Below are positions 1 to 6,136 of a DNA stretch of 9,031 nucleotides, one piece after another; position 1 is the first letter of the stretch, and each line of letters begins with the position of its first letter. The position numbers were made by a program, and so were the translations under genes. Location of the stretch: positions 1-9,031 of the forward strand of contig JABSPN010000101.1 in the NCBI GenBank assembly GCA_013214425.1. Direction: 5' to 3'. This DNA is from Flavobacteriaceae bacterium. GTDB lineage: Bacteria > Bacteroidota > Bacteroidia > Flavobacteriales > Flavobacteriaceae. The notes beneath the pieces are model-generated. The model did no database searches. It saw only the letters and a list, made by a program, of their open reading frames with translations, and was not told the DNA's origin.

Positions 1-64
1 GTACAACAGAAAAATATGAGGTGATTAATCTCCTTTTTTGAAATTTATCAAATGAATTACTCAT
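1..64 (-). CDS. ftsX: Cell division protein FtsX, N-terminal fragment (cut by window edge)
   Basis: Only the first 21 codons are inside the window, read leftward from the ATG at 64-62. They encode MSNSFDKFQKRR followed by LITSYFSVV. From memory of the family, Flavobacteriia FtsX begins almost identically: a short cytoplasmic lead with an FxKxQKRRLI core, then SYFSVV leading into the first membrane helix. FtsX is the membrane subunit of the FtsEX complex, which couples ATP hydrolysis to activation of peptidoglycan hydrolases at the division septum. Position also supports the call, because ftsX commonly neighbours leuS in this group; here the two are divergent with a decayed gene between them. 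I see no clear TAnnTTTG box directly before the ATG. The call rests on a short peptide, so the family is likely but not proven. Confidence 0.72.
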   Translation of the reverse strand, partial: MSNSFDKFQKRRLITSYFSVV

Positions 65-106
65 GAATTCAAAATTCTTTGTTGTAAAAATAATAAAAGA
101 AATGAC

Positions 107-382
107 TTATGTCATATCTAATATCGCCAATTCTTTATTAAAATTTTTATCAGAATATGGTTTGAAATTTAGTTCGCCAATATTTTGATCAACAATAGGC
201 TTTATTTTTATAATAATAGGTTTCGCTGTCCTTAAATTTAGTAGCGATAATAGTCTCATATTCTCCAAAAGCAATAGCATCAGAAAAGTCTTAGTTTTTT
301 TAAATGGTTCAACATTACATCTTAATATACGACCCAATGTAACAACAATAGAAAGGGTGCTAGAATACTCTTTTTTTAGCTT
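107..382 (-). pseudogene. Degraded coding remnant upstream of ftsX
   Basis: One minus-strand frame is open from 382 to a TAA at 109-107. It has no ATG, only a TTG at 337-335. Its last part (about 205-107) reads like ordinary protein, including GELNFKPYSDKNFNKELA. Between about 282 and 190 the neighbouring frame reads more naturally, including AFGEYETIIATKFKDSETYY and then a Lys/Tyr-rich stretch that ends at a TGA. Adding one T near 282 and removing one T near 190 joins the segments into one plausible chain. I infer a frameshifted C-terminal remnant, possibly of the same decayed gene as 539-1281. The family is not recognised. The alternative is that neither frame is coding, since open frames of this length arise by chance in AT-rich DNA. 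Confidence 0.4.
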
Positions 383-538
383 TTAAAGCAGATATGAATA
401 TTTTATAAGGTATGATATGTATTGTTTTTTAATTAGTCGCCTGAGTATTTAATTTTCATTAAAATATGAATAATAGTTTACTTTTTTTATGCTATCTTTA
501 AACTAAAATTTAATCTGTTTGGTAAATAAATAACCATT

Positions 539-1281
539 TTATGTTTTCTTTATTGTATAGTCTTCCAGACTTTTGTGTTTGCCATCTGCCGACATTTTAG
601 ATTCAATAAAAACTGAAACTTTTTTATCCGTGATTGGCTGATCCTATCAGGTTATAATTTGTCTCAGTTTTTATAAAAGGTCTGGCCTTGGTGTTAATAT
701 TCCAGGACAGGGTCTGATTCTCATCAAATTGGCTTCTAAAAATCGGTATCCTTTTTCAAAACCGGCAGAAGAACATTCAATAAGTATCAGATTTTCCTAA
801 CGAAGGACACATTTCCTTCCTTCAGTAATGGTACTTAAATGAATTTCACCAGTACTTTCCGATAAACTTTTGAAGATTGAGTAGTAATATTAACCCTGAT
901 AACATCTTTTTATCATAAAACTCTTTCATTTTAAGGCTAACAGTGCCTTGAATAAAGTTGTCTGTGTTGGCATAAATAAAGTTTACAGGCTGAATGGTAA
1001 TTCTTGTTTTCCGACAGCCTTCCAAGACGACTTCTATTTCGTTGGGGAAAGAAAAAGAATACTCTGCATCATCATGAATTAGGGGCGAGGCTTTCAACAG
1101 GTTGAAAACGACTTTTTTTAAAACCTTCTTAAAAGCCTTAAGAGTCTTTTAAGGCTGGACAGGTTCTTTTTTGGGATGCGTTATGACAATTTCTTCCAAG
1201 CATAGGTATTCACTTAAGTAACAATTGGGTTTCCCACTGTGGGTTGCGTTTTCTCTCGTCCCTCAAATAGGGAACTTTCAT
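539..1281 (-). pseudogene. Decayed gene of a Bacteroidota surface/secreted protein family, multiple frameshifts and stops
   Basis: The coding signal hops between frames on the minus strand. A possible start is the ATG at 1281-1279 (MKVPYLRDERKRNPQW), closed by a TGA. The best piece is open from 1148 to 846 and includes LIHDDAEYSFSFPNEIEVVL and GTVSLKMKEFYDKK. A one-base shift near 905 continues it as DVIRVNITTQSSKVYRK. Further frames give EIHLSTITEGRKCVLR followed by a TAG, then FDENQTLSWNINTKARPF and KTETNYNL, then (640-539) KKVSVFIESKMSADGKHK and a terminal TAA. From memory, the pattern GxVxLKxKEFYDKxD...N(L/I)TTxS recurs in large Bacteroidota proteins thought to be exported; the precise function is unknown to me. 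At least four frame changes and one or more in-frame stops make a functional product unlikely. It lies on the ftsX strand. Confidence 0.6.
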
Positions 1282-1290
1282 GCCTATAAG

Positions 1291-1310
1291 AATTACTATA
1301 ATTAGTAATT
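1291..1310. repeat. Perfect inverted repeat between the decayed gene and leuS
   Basis: AATTACTA at 1291-1298 is the exact reverse complement of TAGTAATT at 1303-1310, separated by TAAT. It lies 10 bases before the putative start of the decayed minus-strand gene and about 135 bases before the leuS promoter box. The symmetry and position would fit an operator of the decayed gene, but an AT-only arm of this size can also arise by chance. Confidence 0.35.
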
Positions 1311-1444
1311 ACAATAATGCAATTCTCTTCATCGCTTTAGTAGGTTTAAGCTTGTAGACTAGTTCATTAATAAGCTTTGGCTTTAATTTATTGTGTATAC
1401 TCAAAAAAATGAGCAGTATAACCGTCTTTTTTTTAAGGGTTTTA

Positions 1445-1452
1445 TAACTTTG
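1445..1452 (+). promoter_or_regulatory. leuS promoter, -7 box TAACTTTG
   Basis: TAACTTTG is an exact match to the Bacteroidota -7 consensus TAnnTTTG. I see no convincing TTTG/TTG -33 element at the usual spacing; the region about 20 bases upstream is a T-run (1427-1434). Transcription would begin around 1457-1460, giving a leader of roughly 12 bases before the ATG at 1471, with no Shine-Dalgarno sequence, as is normal in this phylum. The box lies inside the open frame upstream of leuS, which supports 1471 over 1393 as the start. Confidence 0.6.
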
Positions 1453-1470
1453 CGAATTAAATTTTGTACG

Positions 1471-4296
1471 ATGAGTTATCACTTCAATGAGATAGAAGAC
1501 AAATGGCAAAAGTATTGGGCAGAAAACCAAACTTTTAAAGCAGAGAATACTACCGACAAACCAAAGTATTATGTGTTGGATATGTTTCCATACCCGTCAG
1601 GAGCTGGATTGCATGTTGGACATCCGTTAGGCTATATTGCCAGTGATATTTATGCGCGTTACAAGCGTCATCAAGGTTTTAATGTACTGCACCCACAAGG
1701 ATATGATAGCTTTGGGTTACCTGCAGAGCAATATGCGATTCAAACAGGACAGCATCCTGCCATTACAACAGAAACCAATATTAAAAGATATCGTGAACAG
1801 TTAGATAAAATTGGTTTTTCTTTCGATTGGTCTCGTGAAGTGAGAACTTCTAATCCAGAATATTATAAATGGACACAGTGGATTTTCATCCAATTATTCA
1901 ATTCATGGTACAATAATGACTCGAATAAAGCTGAGGATATTACTACGTTAATTGCTGTTTTTTCTGCGGAAGGAAATTCAGGAGTTAATGCCGTATGTGA
2001 TGAAGATATTGAGCTGTTTTCTGCAGAAGAGTGGAATAACTATACAGACAAAGAACAACAAAAGATGTTGTTAAAATACAGACTAACCTTCCTTGCTGAA
2101 ACTGAAGTAAACTGGTGTCCGGATTTAGGAACTGTATTAGCGAATGACGAAATCGTAAATGGAGTTTCAGAGCGTGGTGGACATCCTGTAGTTCGTAAGA
2201 AAATGACCCAGTGGTCTATGAGGATTTCAGCCTATGCTGAACGACTATTAAACGGTATCGATTACAATCAGGAGAGTTTAGAATGGACCGATTCTATTAA
2301 AGAAATACAAAGAAATTGGATAGGTAAATCTCAGGGAGCTTCAGTGACTTTTAATCTGAAAGATCACCAAGCAAGTATTGAAGTATTTACCACCAGACCT
2401 GATACTATTTTTGGAGTGTCATTCATGACCTTAGCTCCAGAGCACGAATTAGTAGCTAAGATTACAACTCCAGATCAGAAAGCTGAGGTAGATGGTTATA
2501 TAGAAGCAACGGCAAAAAGAAGTGAGCGTGATCGTATGGCCGATGTGAAAACAATTTCAGGAGTATTTACGGGAGCCTATGCAGAGCATCCTTTTACCAA
2601 ACAACCCGTGCCGATTTGGATTGGAGATTATGTCTTAGCCAGTTACGGAACAGGAGCAGTAATGGCTGTGCCTTGTGGTGATCAAAGAGATTATGATTTT
2701 GCTAAACACTTCGGAATTGATATTCCAAATATTTTTGAAGGAGTAGACATTTCGGAGGAAGCCTTTGCCGATAAAGACAAAACCGTGATTGGAAATTCAG
2801 ATTTCCTAAACGGAATGAACTATAAAAAAGCAACCAAACGTGCGATTTATGAATTAGAGCAAATCGGACAAGGAAAAGGGAAAACCAATTACAGATTACG
2901 TGATGCGGTATTTTCTCGTCAACGTTATTGGGGAGAACCATTCCCAGTATATTACAAAGACGGTATGCCACAAATGATCGATGACCAACACTTACCAGTA
3001 AGACTCCCAGAAGTAGAAAAATACTTACCGACTGAAACTGGTGAACCACCTTTAGGAAATGCAACCGAGTGGACCTGGTGCACGACCAAAAATGAAGTTG
3101 TGCCGAATACAGCCAGCGGACATTGTATGCATCCTTTAGAATTGAATACCATGCCAGGATGGGCAGGGAGTTCATGGTATATGTTCCGTTATATGGACGC
3201 CCAAAATAATGGAGAATTTGCTTCAAAAGACGCTTTAGCTTATTGGAAAAATGTTGACCTTTATATTGGAGGTAGCGAACATGCTACAGGACACTTATTA
3301 TATTCTCGTTTCTGGACAAAGTTCTTATTTGATAGAGGTTATATCACAGTAGATGAGCCCTTTAAAAAAATGATCAATCAGGGGATGATTTTAGGAACGT
3401 CGGCACTTGTATATAGGCTTTCAGGGACAAATATATATGTGTCTAAAGGTTTAATTAATGATAGAGAAGTTGAAGAGTTAAGAATTGATGTAAGTTTGAT
3501 AAATGCTTCTGATGAAGTTGAAGATCTGAATGCTTTAAAACAATGGCAACCTCAATTTGCTGATGCTGAATTTGAATTAGAAGATGGGAAGTATATTGTT
3601 GGAAGAGAAGTGGAAAAAATGTCTAAACGTTGGTTCAACGTTGTTAACCCAGATGATATCTGCCAACAATACGGTGCCGATACCTTAAGGCTATACGAAA
3701 TGTTCTTAGGTCCGCTAGAGCAATTCAAGCCTTGGAACACGGCTGGTATTACTGGAGTACATTCTTTCCTAAAGAAATTATGGAAACTCTATCACAACGG
3801 AGATGTTTTTGAAGTAAGTGATGCAGAGCCTACAAAAGATAATTTAAAAACACTACATAAGACCATCAAGAAAGTAGTAGAAGATATCGAGAACTTCTCG
3901 TTCAATACTTCAGTTTCTACTTTTATGATTTGTGTGAATGAATTGATTCAGCAAAAGTGTAATTCAAGAGCGATTTTAGAACCATTAGCGATCCTAATTT
4001 CACCCTACGCTCCTCATATTGCAGAAGAATTATGGAGTAAGCTGGGTCATGCAGAGTCTATTGCCTACCAAGCTTTCCCAGAGTTTGATGAAAAACACTT
4101 AGTGGAAAGCTCTAAAGAATATCCTATCTCTTTCAACGGGAAGATGAAATTCTTATTAGAGATGCCATTGGACATGCCAAAGGATGAAATGGAAAAAACG
4201 GTTATGGCTCACGAAAAAACACAGCAGCAATTACAGGGACGAACACCTAAAAAGGTCATTATTGTTCCGGGTAAGATTGTCAACATCGTAGGCTAG
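1471..4296 (+). CDS. leuS: Leucyl-tRNA synthetase (941 aa)
   Basis: This class I aminoacyl-tRNA synthetase charges tRNA-Leu with leucine in the cytoplasm and edits mischarged products. The HIGH motif is HVGH (residues 48-51) within PYPSGAGLHVGH. The CP1 editing domain shows TTRPDT (307-312) and GTGAVMAVPCGDQRDYDFA, where D404 corresponds to the conserved editing aspartate. The KMSKS motif is KMSKR (716-720). GWAGSSWY and ADTLRLYEMFLGP are also typical. The frame is open back to an ATG at 1393, but family proteins begin like MSYHFNEIEDKWQKYW and a promoter box lies between the two, so 1471 is chosen. At 941 residues it is longer than the roughly 860 of E. coli, because of one insertion near residues 150-208 and another before KMSKR. 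The second zinc-binding Cys pair of the E. coli ZN-1 region is replaced by SERGGHPV. It appears monocistronic. Confidence 0.98.
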   Translation: MSYHFNEIEDKWQKYWAENQTFKAENTTDKPKYYVLDMFPYPSGAGLHVGHPLGYIASDIYARYKRHQGFNVLHPQGYDSFGLPAEQYAIQTGQHPAITTETNIKRYREQLDKIGFSFDWSREVRTSNPEYYKWTQWIFIQLFNSWYNNDSNKAEDITTLIAVFSAEGNSGVNAVCDEDIELFSAEEWNNYTDKEQQKMLLKYRLTFLAETEVNWCPDLGTVLANDEIVNGVSERGGHPVVRKKMTQWSMRISAYAERLLNGIDYNQESLEWTDSIKEIQRNWIGKSQGASVTFNLKDHQASIEVFTTRPDTIFGVSFMTLAPEHELVAKITTPDQKAEVDGYIEATAKRSERDRMADVKTISGVFTGAYAEHPFTKQPVPIWIGDYVLASYGTGAVMAVPCGDQRDYDFAKHFGIDIPNIFEGVDISEEAFADKDKTVIGNSDFLNGMNYKKATKRAIYELEQIGQGKGKTNYRLRDAVFSRQRYWGEPFPVYYKDGMPQMIDDQHLPVRLPEVEKYLPTETGEPPLGNATEWTWCTTKNEVVPNTASGHCMHPLELNTMPGWAGSSWYMFRYMDAQNNGEFASKDALAYWKNVDLYIGGSEHATGHLLYSRFWTKFLFDRGYITVDEPFKKMINQGMILGTSALVYRLSGTNIYVSKGLINDREVEELRIDVSLINASDEVEDLNALKQWQPQFADAEFELEDGKYIVGREVEKMSKRWFNVVNPDDICQQYGADTLRLYEMFLGPLEQFKPWNTAGITGVHSFLKKLWKLYHNGDVFEVSDAEPTKDNLKTLHKTIKKVVEDIENFSFNTSVSTFMICVNELIQQKCNSRAILEPLAILISPYAPHIAEELWSKLGHAESIAYQAFPEFDEKHLVESSKEYPISFNGKMKFLLEMPLDMPKDEMEKTVMAHEKTQQQLQGRTPKKVIIVPGKIVNIVG

Positions 4297-4331
4297 TTTT
4301 AGAATATCGATTAAAGAAGAAAAGATGTTTT

Positions 4332-4381
4332 GTCAGTTCGAGTGATGCTTCGTAAAGAAATGGAGTAGAAATGTATCGAGA
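4332..4381 (+). repeat. Flavobacteriaceae-type intergenic repeat (GTCAGTTCGAGTG ... TGTATCGAGA)
   Basis: The segment opens with GTCAGTTCGAGTGATG and closes with ATGTATCGAGA. From memory, this pair of ends recurs in intergenic spaces of many Flavobacteriaceae genomes with a variable middle, which behaves like a short dispersed repeat. Only one copy is in the window, so repetition within this genome cannot be shown here. Function is unknown; such elements often sit just after genes and may act as terminators or be mobilised remnants. Confidence 0.55.
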
Positions 4382-4424
4382 GCCTGTTTGGTTTGTCTCC
4401 TTGAACGCACATGTGTCACTGTCC

Positions 4425-4451
4425 AGCCTTCGTAGCTATGCTACTATGGCT
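4425..4451. repeat. Nested hairpin AGCC-GTAGC / GCTAC-GGCT
   Basis: AGCC (4425-4428) pairs with GGCT (4448-4451), and GTAGC (4432-4436) pairs with GCTAC (4440-4444). They are separated by a symmetrical 3x3 internal loop (TTC/TAT) and closed by a TAT loop. It is not followed by a T-run, so a simple terminator role is unlikely. It lies within the more GC-balanced part of the leuS downstream spacer. Confidence 0.45.
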
Positions 4452-4562
4452 AATACGGTATGCTTCACAACTTAAAGACAGTCTAAAGGTTTCAAACAAA
4501 TCGAATGCCTATCAGCAAACCTACTTGGTATAAACAATAATTATTACAAAGCCAATTTTTAA

Positions 4563-4623
4563 GTCATGCTGAATACATTGAAGAATGTAAAAGGTTTAGG
4601 CTCTTCATATTGTTCAGAGTGAC
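4563..4623. repeat. Intergenic repeat with inverted ends (GTCATGCTGAA ... TTCAGAGTGAC)
   Basis: GTCATGCTGAA (4563-4573) and TTCAGAGTGAC (4613-4623) are imperfect inverted copies, 9 of 11 positions matching. From memory, Bacteroidota intergenic regions often carry elements beginning GTCATGCTGAA or GTCATTCTGAA and ending in the complement. This is a second repeat class, distinct from the one at 4332-4381. Only one copy is visible. Confidence 0.5.
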
Positions 4624-4714
4624 AGTACTGGACCATATCATTCACTAACTCATTATCGTATTGATATTTTAGCAGATTTTTAACACACATCTGACAAATT
4701 TGCACGTCATAAAG

Positions 4715-4739
4715 AAAAATAGCCTTTGGCTAGATTTTT
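4715..4739. terminator. Hairpin with A- and T-flanks upstream of the zinc peptidase gene
   Basis: TAGCC (4720-4724), loop TTT, GGCTA (4728-4732) form a perfect 5-bp stem. AAAAA lies before it and GA plus TTTTT after, so it could terminate in either direction. It lies 39 bases before the ATG at 4779. It could be the distant leuS terminator, the insulating end of the repeat patchwork, or part of the next gene's leader. The TTTG inside the loop and stem could alternatively serve as a -33 element. Confidence 0.4.
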
Positions 4740-4778
4740 GACTATTTTTATAGTGTAAACAATTAAAAAAACGATACG

Positions 4779-5483
4779 ATGATATTTGATACAGGATATA
4801 TGGTACTTGCCCTGGCGATTATGGGGGTAAGCTGGTTAGTAAGTCAACGTTTAAAAAGTAAATTTAGACAGTACTCTAAACTAAGTTTGAGAAACGGAAT
4901 GTCTGGAGCAGAGATAGCAACAAAAAAGTTGCAGGATCATGGTATATATGATGTAAAAGTAATTTCAACACCAGGAATGCTCACAGACCATTACAATCCA
5001 ACAAACAAGACAGTAAACCTTAGCGAAGGAGTATACAATCAGCGTAATGCGGCAGCGGCAGCTGTGGCTGCTCACGAAGTGGGTCACGCTGTTCAACATG
5101 CAACAGCTTATCAATGGTTAACCATGAGGTCAAAATTAGTTCCAATGGTAAGTGTCGCTTCTAAGTTTTCTCAATGGGTGATCATTGGTGGAATTATGAT
5201 GATGGCGACAACTGCTACTGGAGGCGGAATAGGTCAAAATATTTTAATCGCCGGATTGATCTTATTCGGATTGGGAACCCTATTTAGTTTCATTACCCTG
5301 CCAGTAGAATACGATGCCAGTAACAGAGCTTTGGCATGGTTAAAGAATAAGAATATGGTTTCTCAGCAAGAATATGCAGGAGCAAAAGATGCTTTAAAGT
5401 GGGCTGCACGTACCTATGTTGTAGCGGCACTTGGATCTTTAGCAACCTTATTGTACTATATGAGATACCTAAACAGAGACTAA
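4779..5483 (+). CDS. Membrane zinc metallopeptidase, YugP family (234 aa)
   Basis: Predicted membrane-embedded zinc protease of the YugP / Zn_peptidase_2 type. A membrane helix spans about residues 7-24, followed by a soluble stretch. The zinc motif HEVGH is at 99-103 within AAHEVGHAVQHA: H99 and H103 are metal ligands and E100 the catalytic base. Hydrophobic helices follow at about 132-147, 153-175 and 211-228. LPVEYDAS (174-181) matches a conserved block in which the Glu is the probable third zinc ligand. The length of about 230 is normal for the family. The natural substrate is not established. The ATG at 4779 is chosen because it is preceded by an A-rich leader and leads straight into the first helix. 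It appears to be a single-gene unit, with a hairpin before it and a terminator after it; I see no perfect TAnnTTTG box. Confidence 0.93.
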   Translation: MIFDTGYMVLALAIMGVSWLVSQRLKSKFRQYSKLSLRNGMSGAEIATKKLQDHGIYDVKVISTPGMLTDHYNPTNKTVNLSEGVYNQRNAAAAAVAAHEVGHAVQHATAYQWLTMRSKLVPMVSVASKFSQWVIIGGIMMMATTATGGGIGQNILIAGLILFGLGTLFSFITLPVEYDASNRALAWLKNKNMVSQQEYAGAKDALKWAARTYVVAALGSLATLLYYMRYLNRD

Positions 5484-5506
5484 TTTTTTAATAAATACTA
5501 TATTTT

Positions 5507-5539
5507 AAAAAAGTCATAACACTTGAGTTATGGCTTTTT
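5507..5539 (+). terminator. Rho-independent terminator after the zinc peptidase gene
   Basis: GTCATAAC (5513-5520) pairs with GTTATGGC (5527-5534), including one G-U pair, around the loop ACTTGA. It is preceded by six A and followed by TTTTTC, so the stem can lengthen with A-T pairs and could work in both directions. It starts 24 bases after the stop codon. Confidence 0.8.
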
Positions 5540-5541
5540 CT

Positions 5542-5549
5542 TATTTTTG
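5542..5549 (+). promoter_or_regulatory. Candidate -7 box TATTTTTG just before the HupE/UreJ gene
   Basis: TATTTTTG matches TAnnTTTG exactly and ends 4 bases before the ATG at 5554. A TTG at 5523-5525 lies 16 bases upstream of the box, slightly short of the usual spacing, and falls in the loop of the preceding terminator. If used, transcription would start at or within a few bases of the ATG, giving a leaderless or nearly leaderless mRNA. T-rich DNA yields this motif readily, so it is a candidate only. Confidence 0.4.
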
Positions 5550-5553
5550 ACTA

Positions 5554-6123
5554 ATGGTCGAAGATTTCTTTTTTTATTTTAAGATAGGAATGGGGCATGT
5601 GATGGAGTGGGGAGCACTGGATCACATTTTATTTCTTATGTGTTTATGCGTTCCATATGTATTGAAAGATTGGGCTAAAGTAATTTGGTTAGTTACCTTT
5701 TTTACTTTAGGACATACTATTTCCTTGTTATTAGGCGCCTATGGCATTGCCAATTTTAAAAGAGAATATGTTGAGTTTATAATTCCGATTACCATTCTTA
5801 TTGCGGCCTTAGTCAATATAATATCAGGAGGAAAGGTTTTAAATCAGAATATTAAATTGGTGTATGGAATTTCTGTTTTCTTCGGAATTATTCACGGACT
5901 TGCCTATTATGGAGATCTTAAAATGGTACTCATTGGAGGAAACAAATTGTTGAGAATATTAGAAGTATCTACAGGAGTAGAAACAGCTCAATTAATTATA
6001 GCATTTATTGTGCTGATGCTTGGGTCGATGTTTCAAAACGTTTTAAGAGTTTCGAAAAAAGATTGGGTATTAGTAGTTTCTTCTATAGCTTTGGGATTAG
6101 TAATACCAATGATATTTGAATAA
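5554..6123 (+). CDS. HupE/UreJ-like membrane protein (189 aa)
   Basis: Polytopic inner-membrane protein with about six helices (roughly 21-36, 42-64, 73-91, 103-120, 141-161 and 170-187). Family-type polar residues sit in or near the helices: GMGHVMEWGALDHILF with H15, D23 and H24; TLGHTISLLL with H54; GIIHGLAY with H114; and E143 in STGVETAQ. HupE and UreJ proteins are linked to nickel transport in hydrogenase and urease gene clusters, but homologues without those neighbours, as here, have no assigned substrate. The ATG at 5554 is chosen because the family usually has about a dozen residues before the GxxHV motif; a later Met at 5590 would remove them. The TAA (6121-6123) is 13 bases before the deaminase ATG, suggesting an operon. 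A metal or small-ion transport role is inference. Confidence 0.85.
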   Translation: MVEDFFFYFKIGMGHVMEWGALDHILFLMCLCVPYVLKDWAKVIWLVTFFTLGHTISLLLGAYGIANFKREYVEFIIPITILIAALVNIISGGKVLNQNIKLVYGISVFFGIIHGLAYYGDLKMVLIGGNKLLRILEVSTGVETAQLIIAFIVLMLGSMFQNVLRVSKKDWVLVVSSIALGLVIPMIFE

Positions 6124-6136
6124 AAATTTGCAGCAT

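Larger units (their letters stand above)
4297..4778. other. Non-coding spacer after leuS, patchwork of repeats and hairpins
   Basis: No convincing gene was found on either strand in these 482 bases. The stretch holds a TCGAG-type dispersed repeat (4332-4381), a nested hairpin (4425-4451), a second repeat with inverted ends (4563-4623) and a hairpin close to the next gene (4715-4739). The patch around 4400-4480 is more GC-balanced than its surroundings. No simple terminator sits directly after the leuS stop. Confidence 0.6.

Noticed and set aside
846..1097. Stand-alone 83-residue protein gene starting at TTG
   Set aside because: The coding signal extends beyond both ends in other frames, so it is better read as one piece of a decayed gene.
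1393..1470. N-terminal extension of LeuRS starting at the ATG at 1393
   Set aside because: It contains the promoter box and unrelated residues; homologues start at the MSYHFNEIE equivalent.
1309..1530. 73-codon minus-strand open frame across the leuS start
   Set aside because: It is antisense to the leuS promoter and start region, has low-complexity content, and shows no motif.
2702..3226. 174-codon minus-strand open frame inside leuS
   Set aside because: It lies antisense to a conserved part of leuS and its composition looks like a shadow frame, with no recognisable motif.
4408..4415. CACATGTG as a regulator binding site
   Set aside because: An 8-base palindrome alone is weak evidence and it does not sit in a promoter position.
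6116..6136. TTG start for the dCMP deaminase
   Set aside because: It overlaps the preceding gene's end and adds residues outside the family N-terminus, while an ATG lies at 6137.
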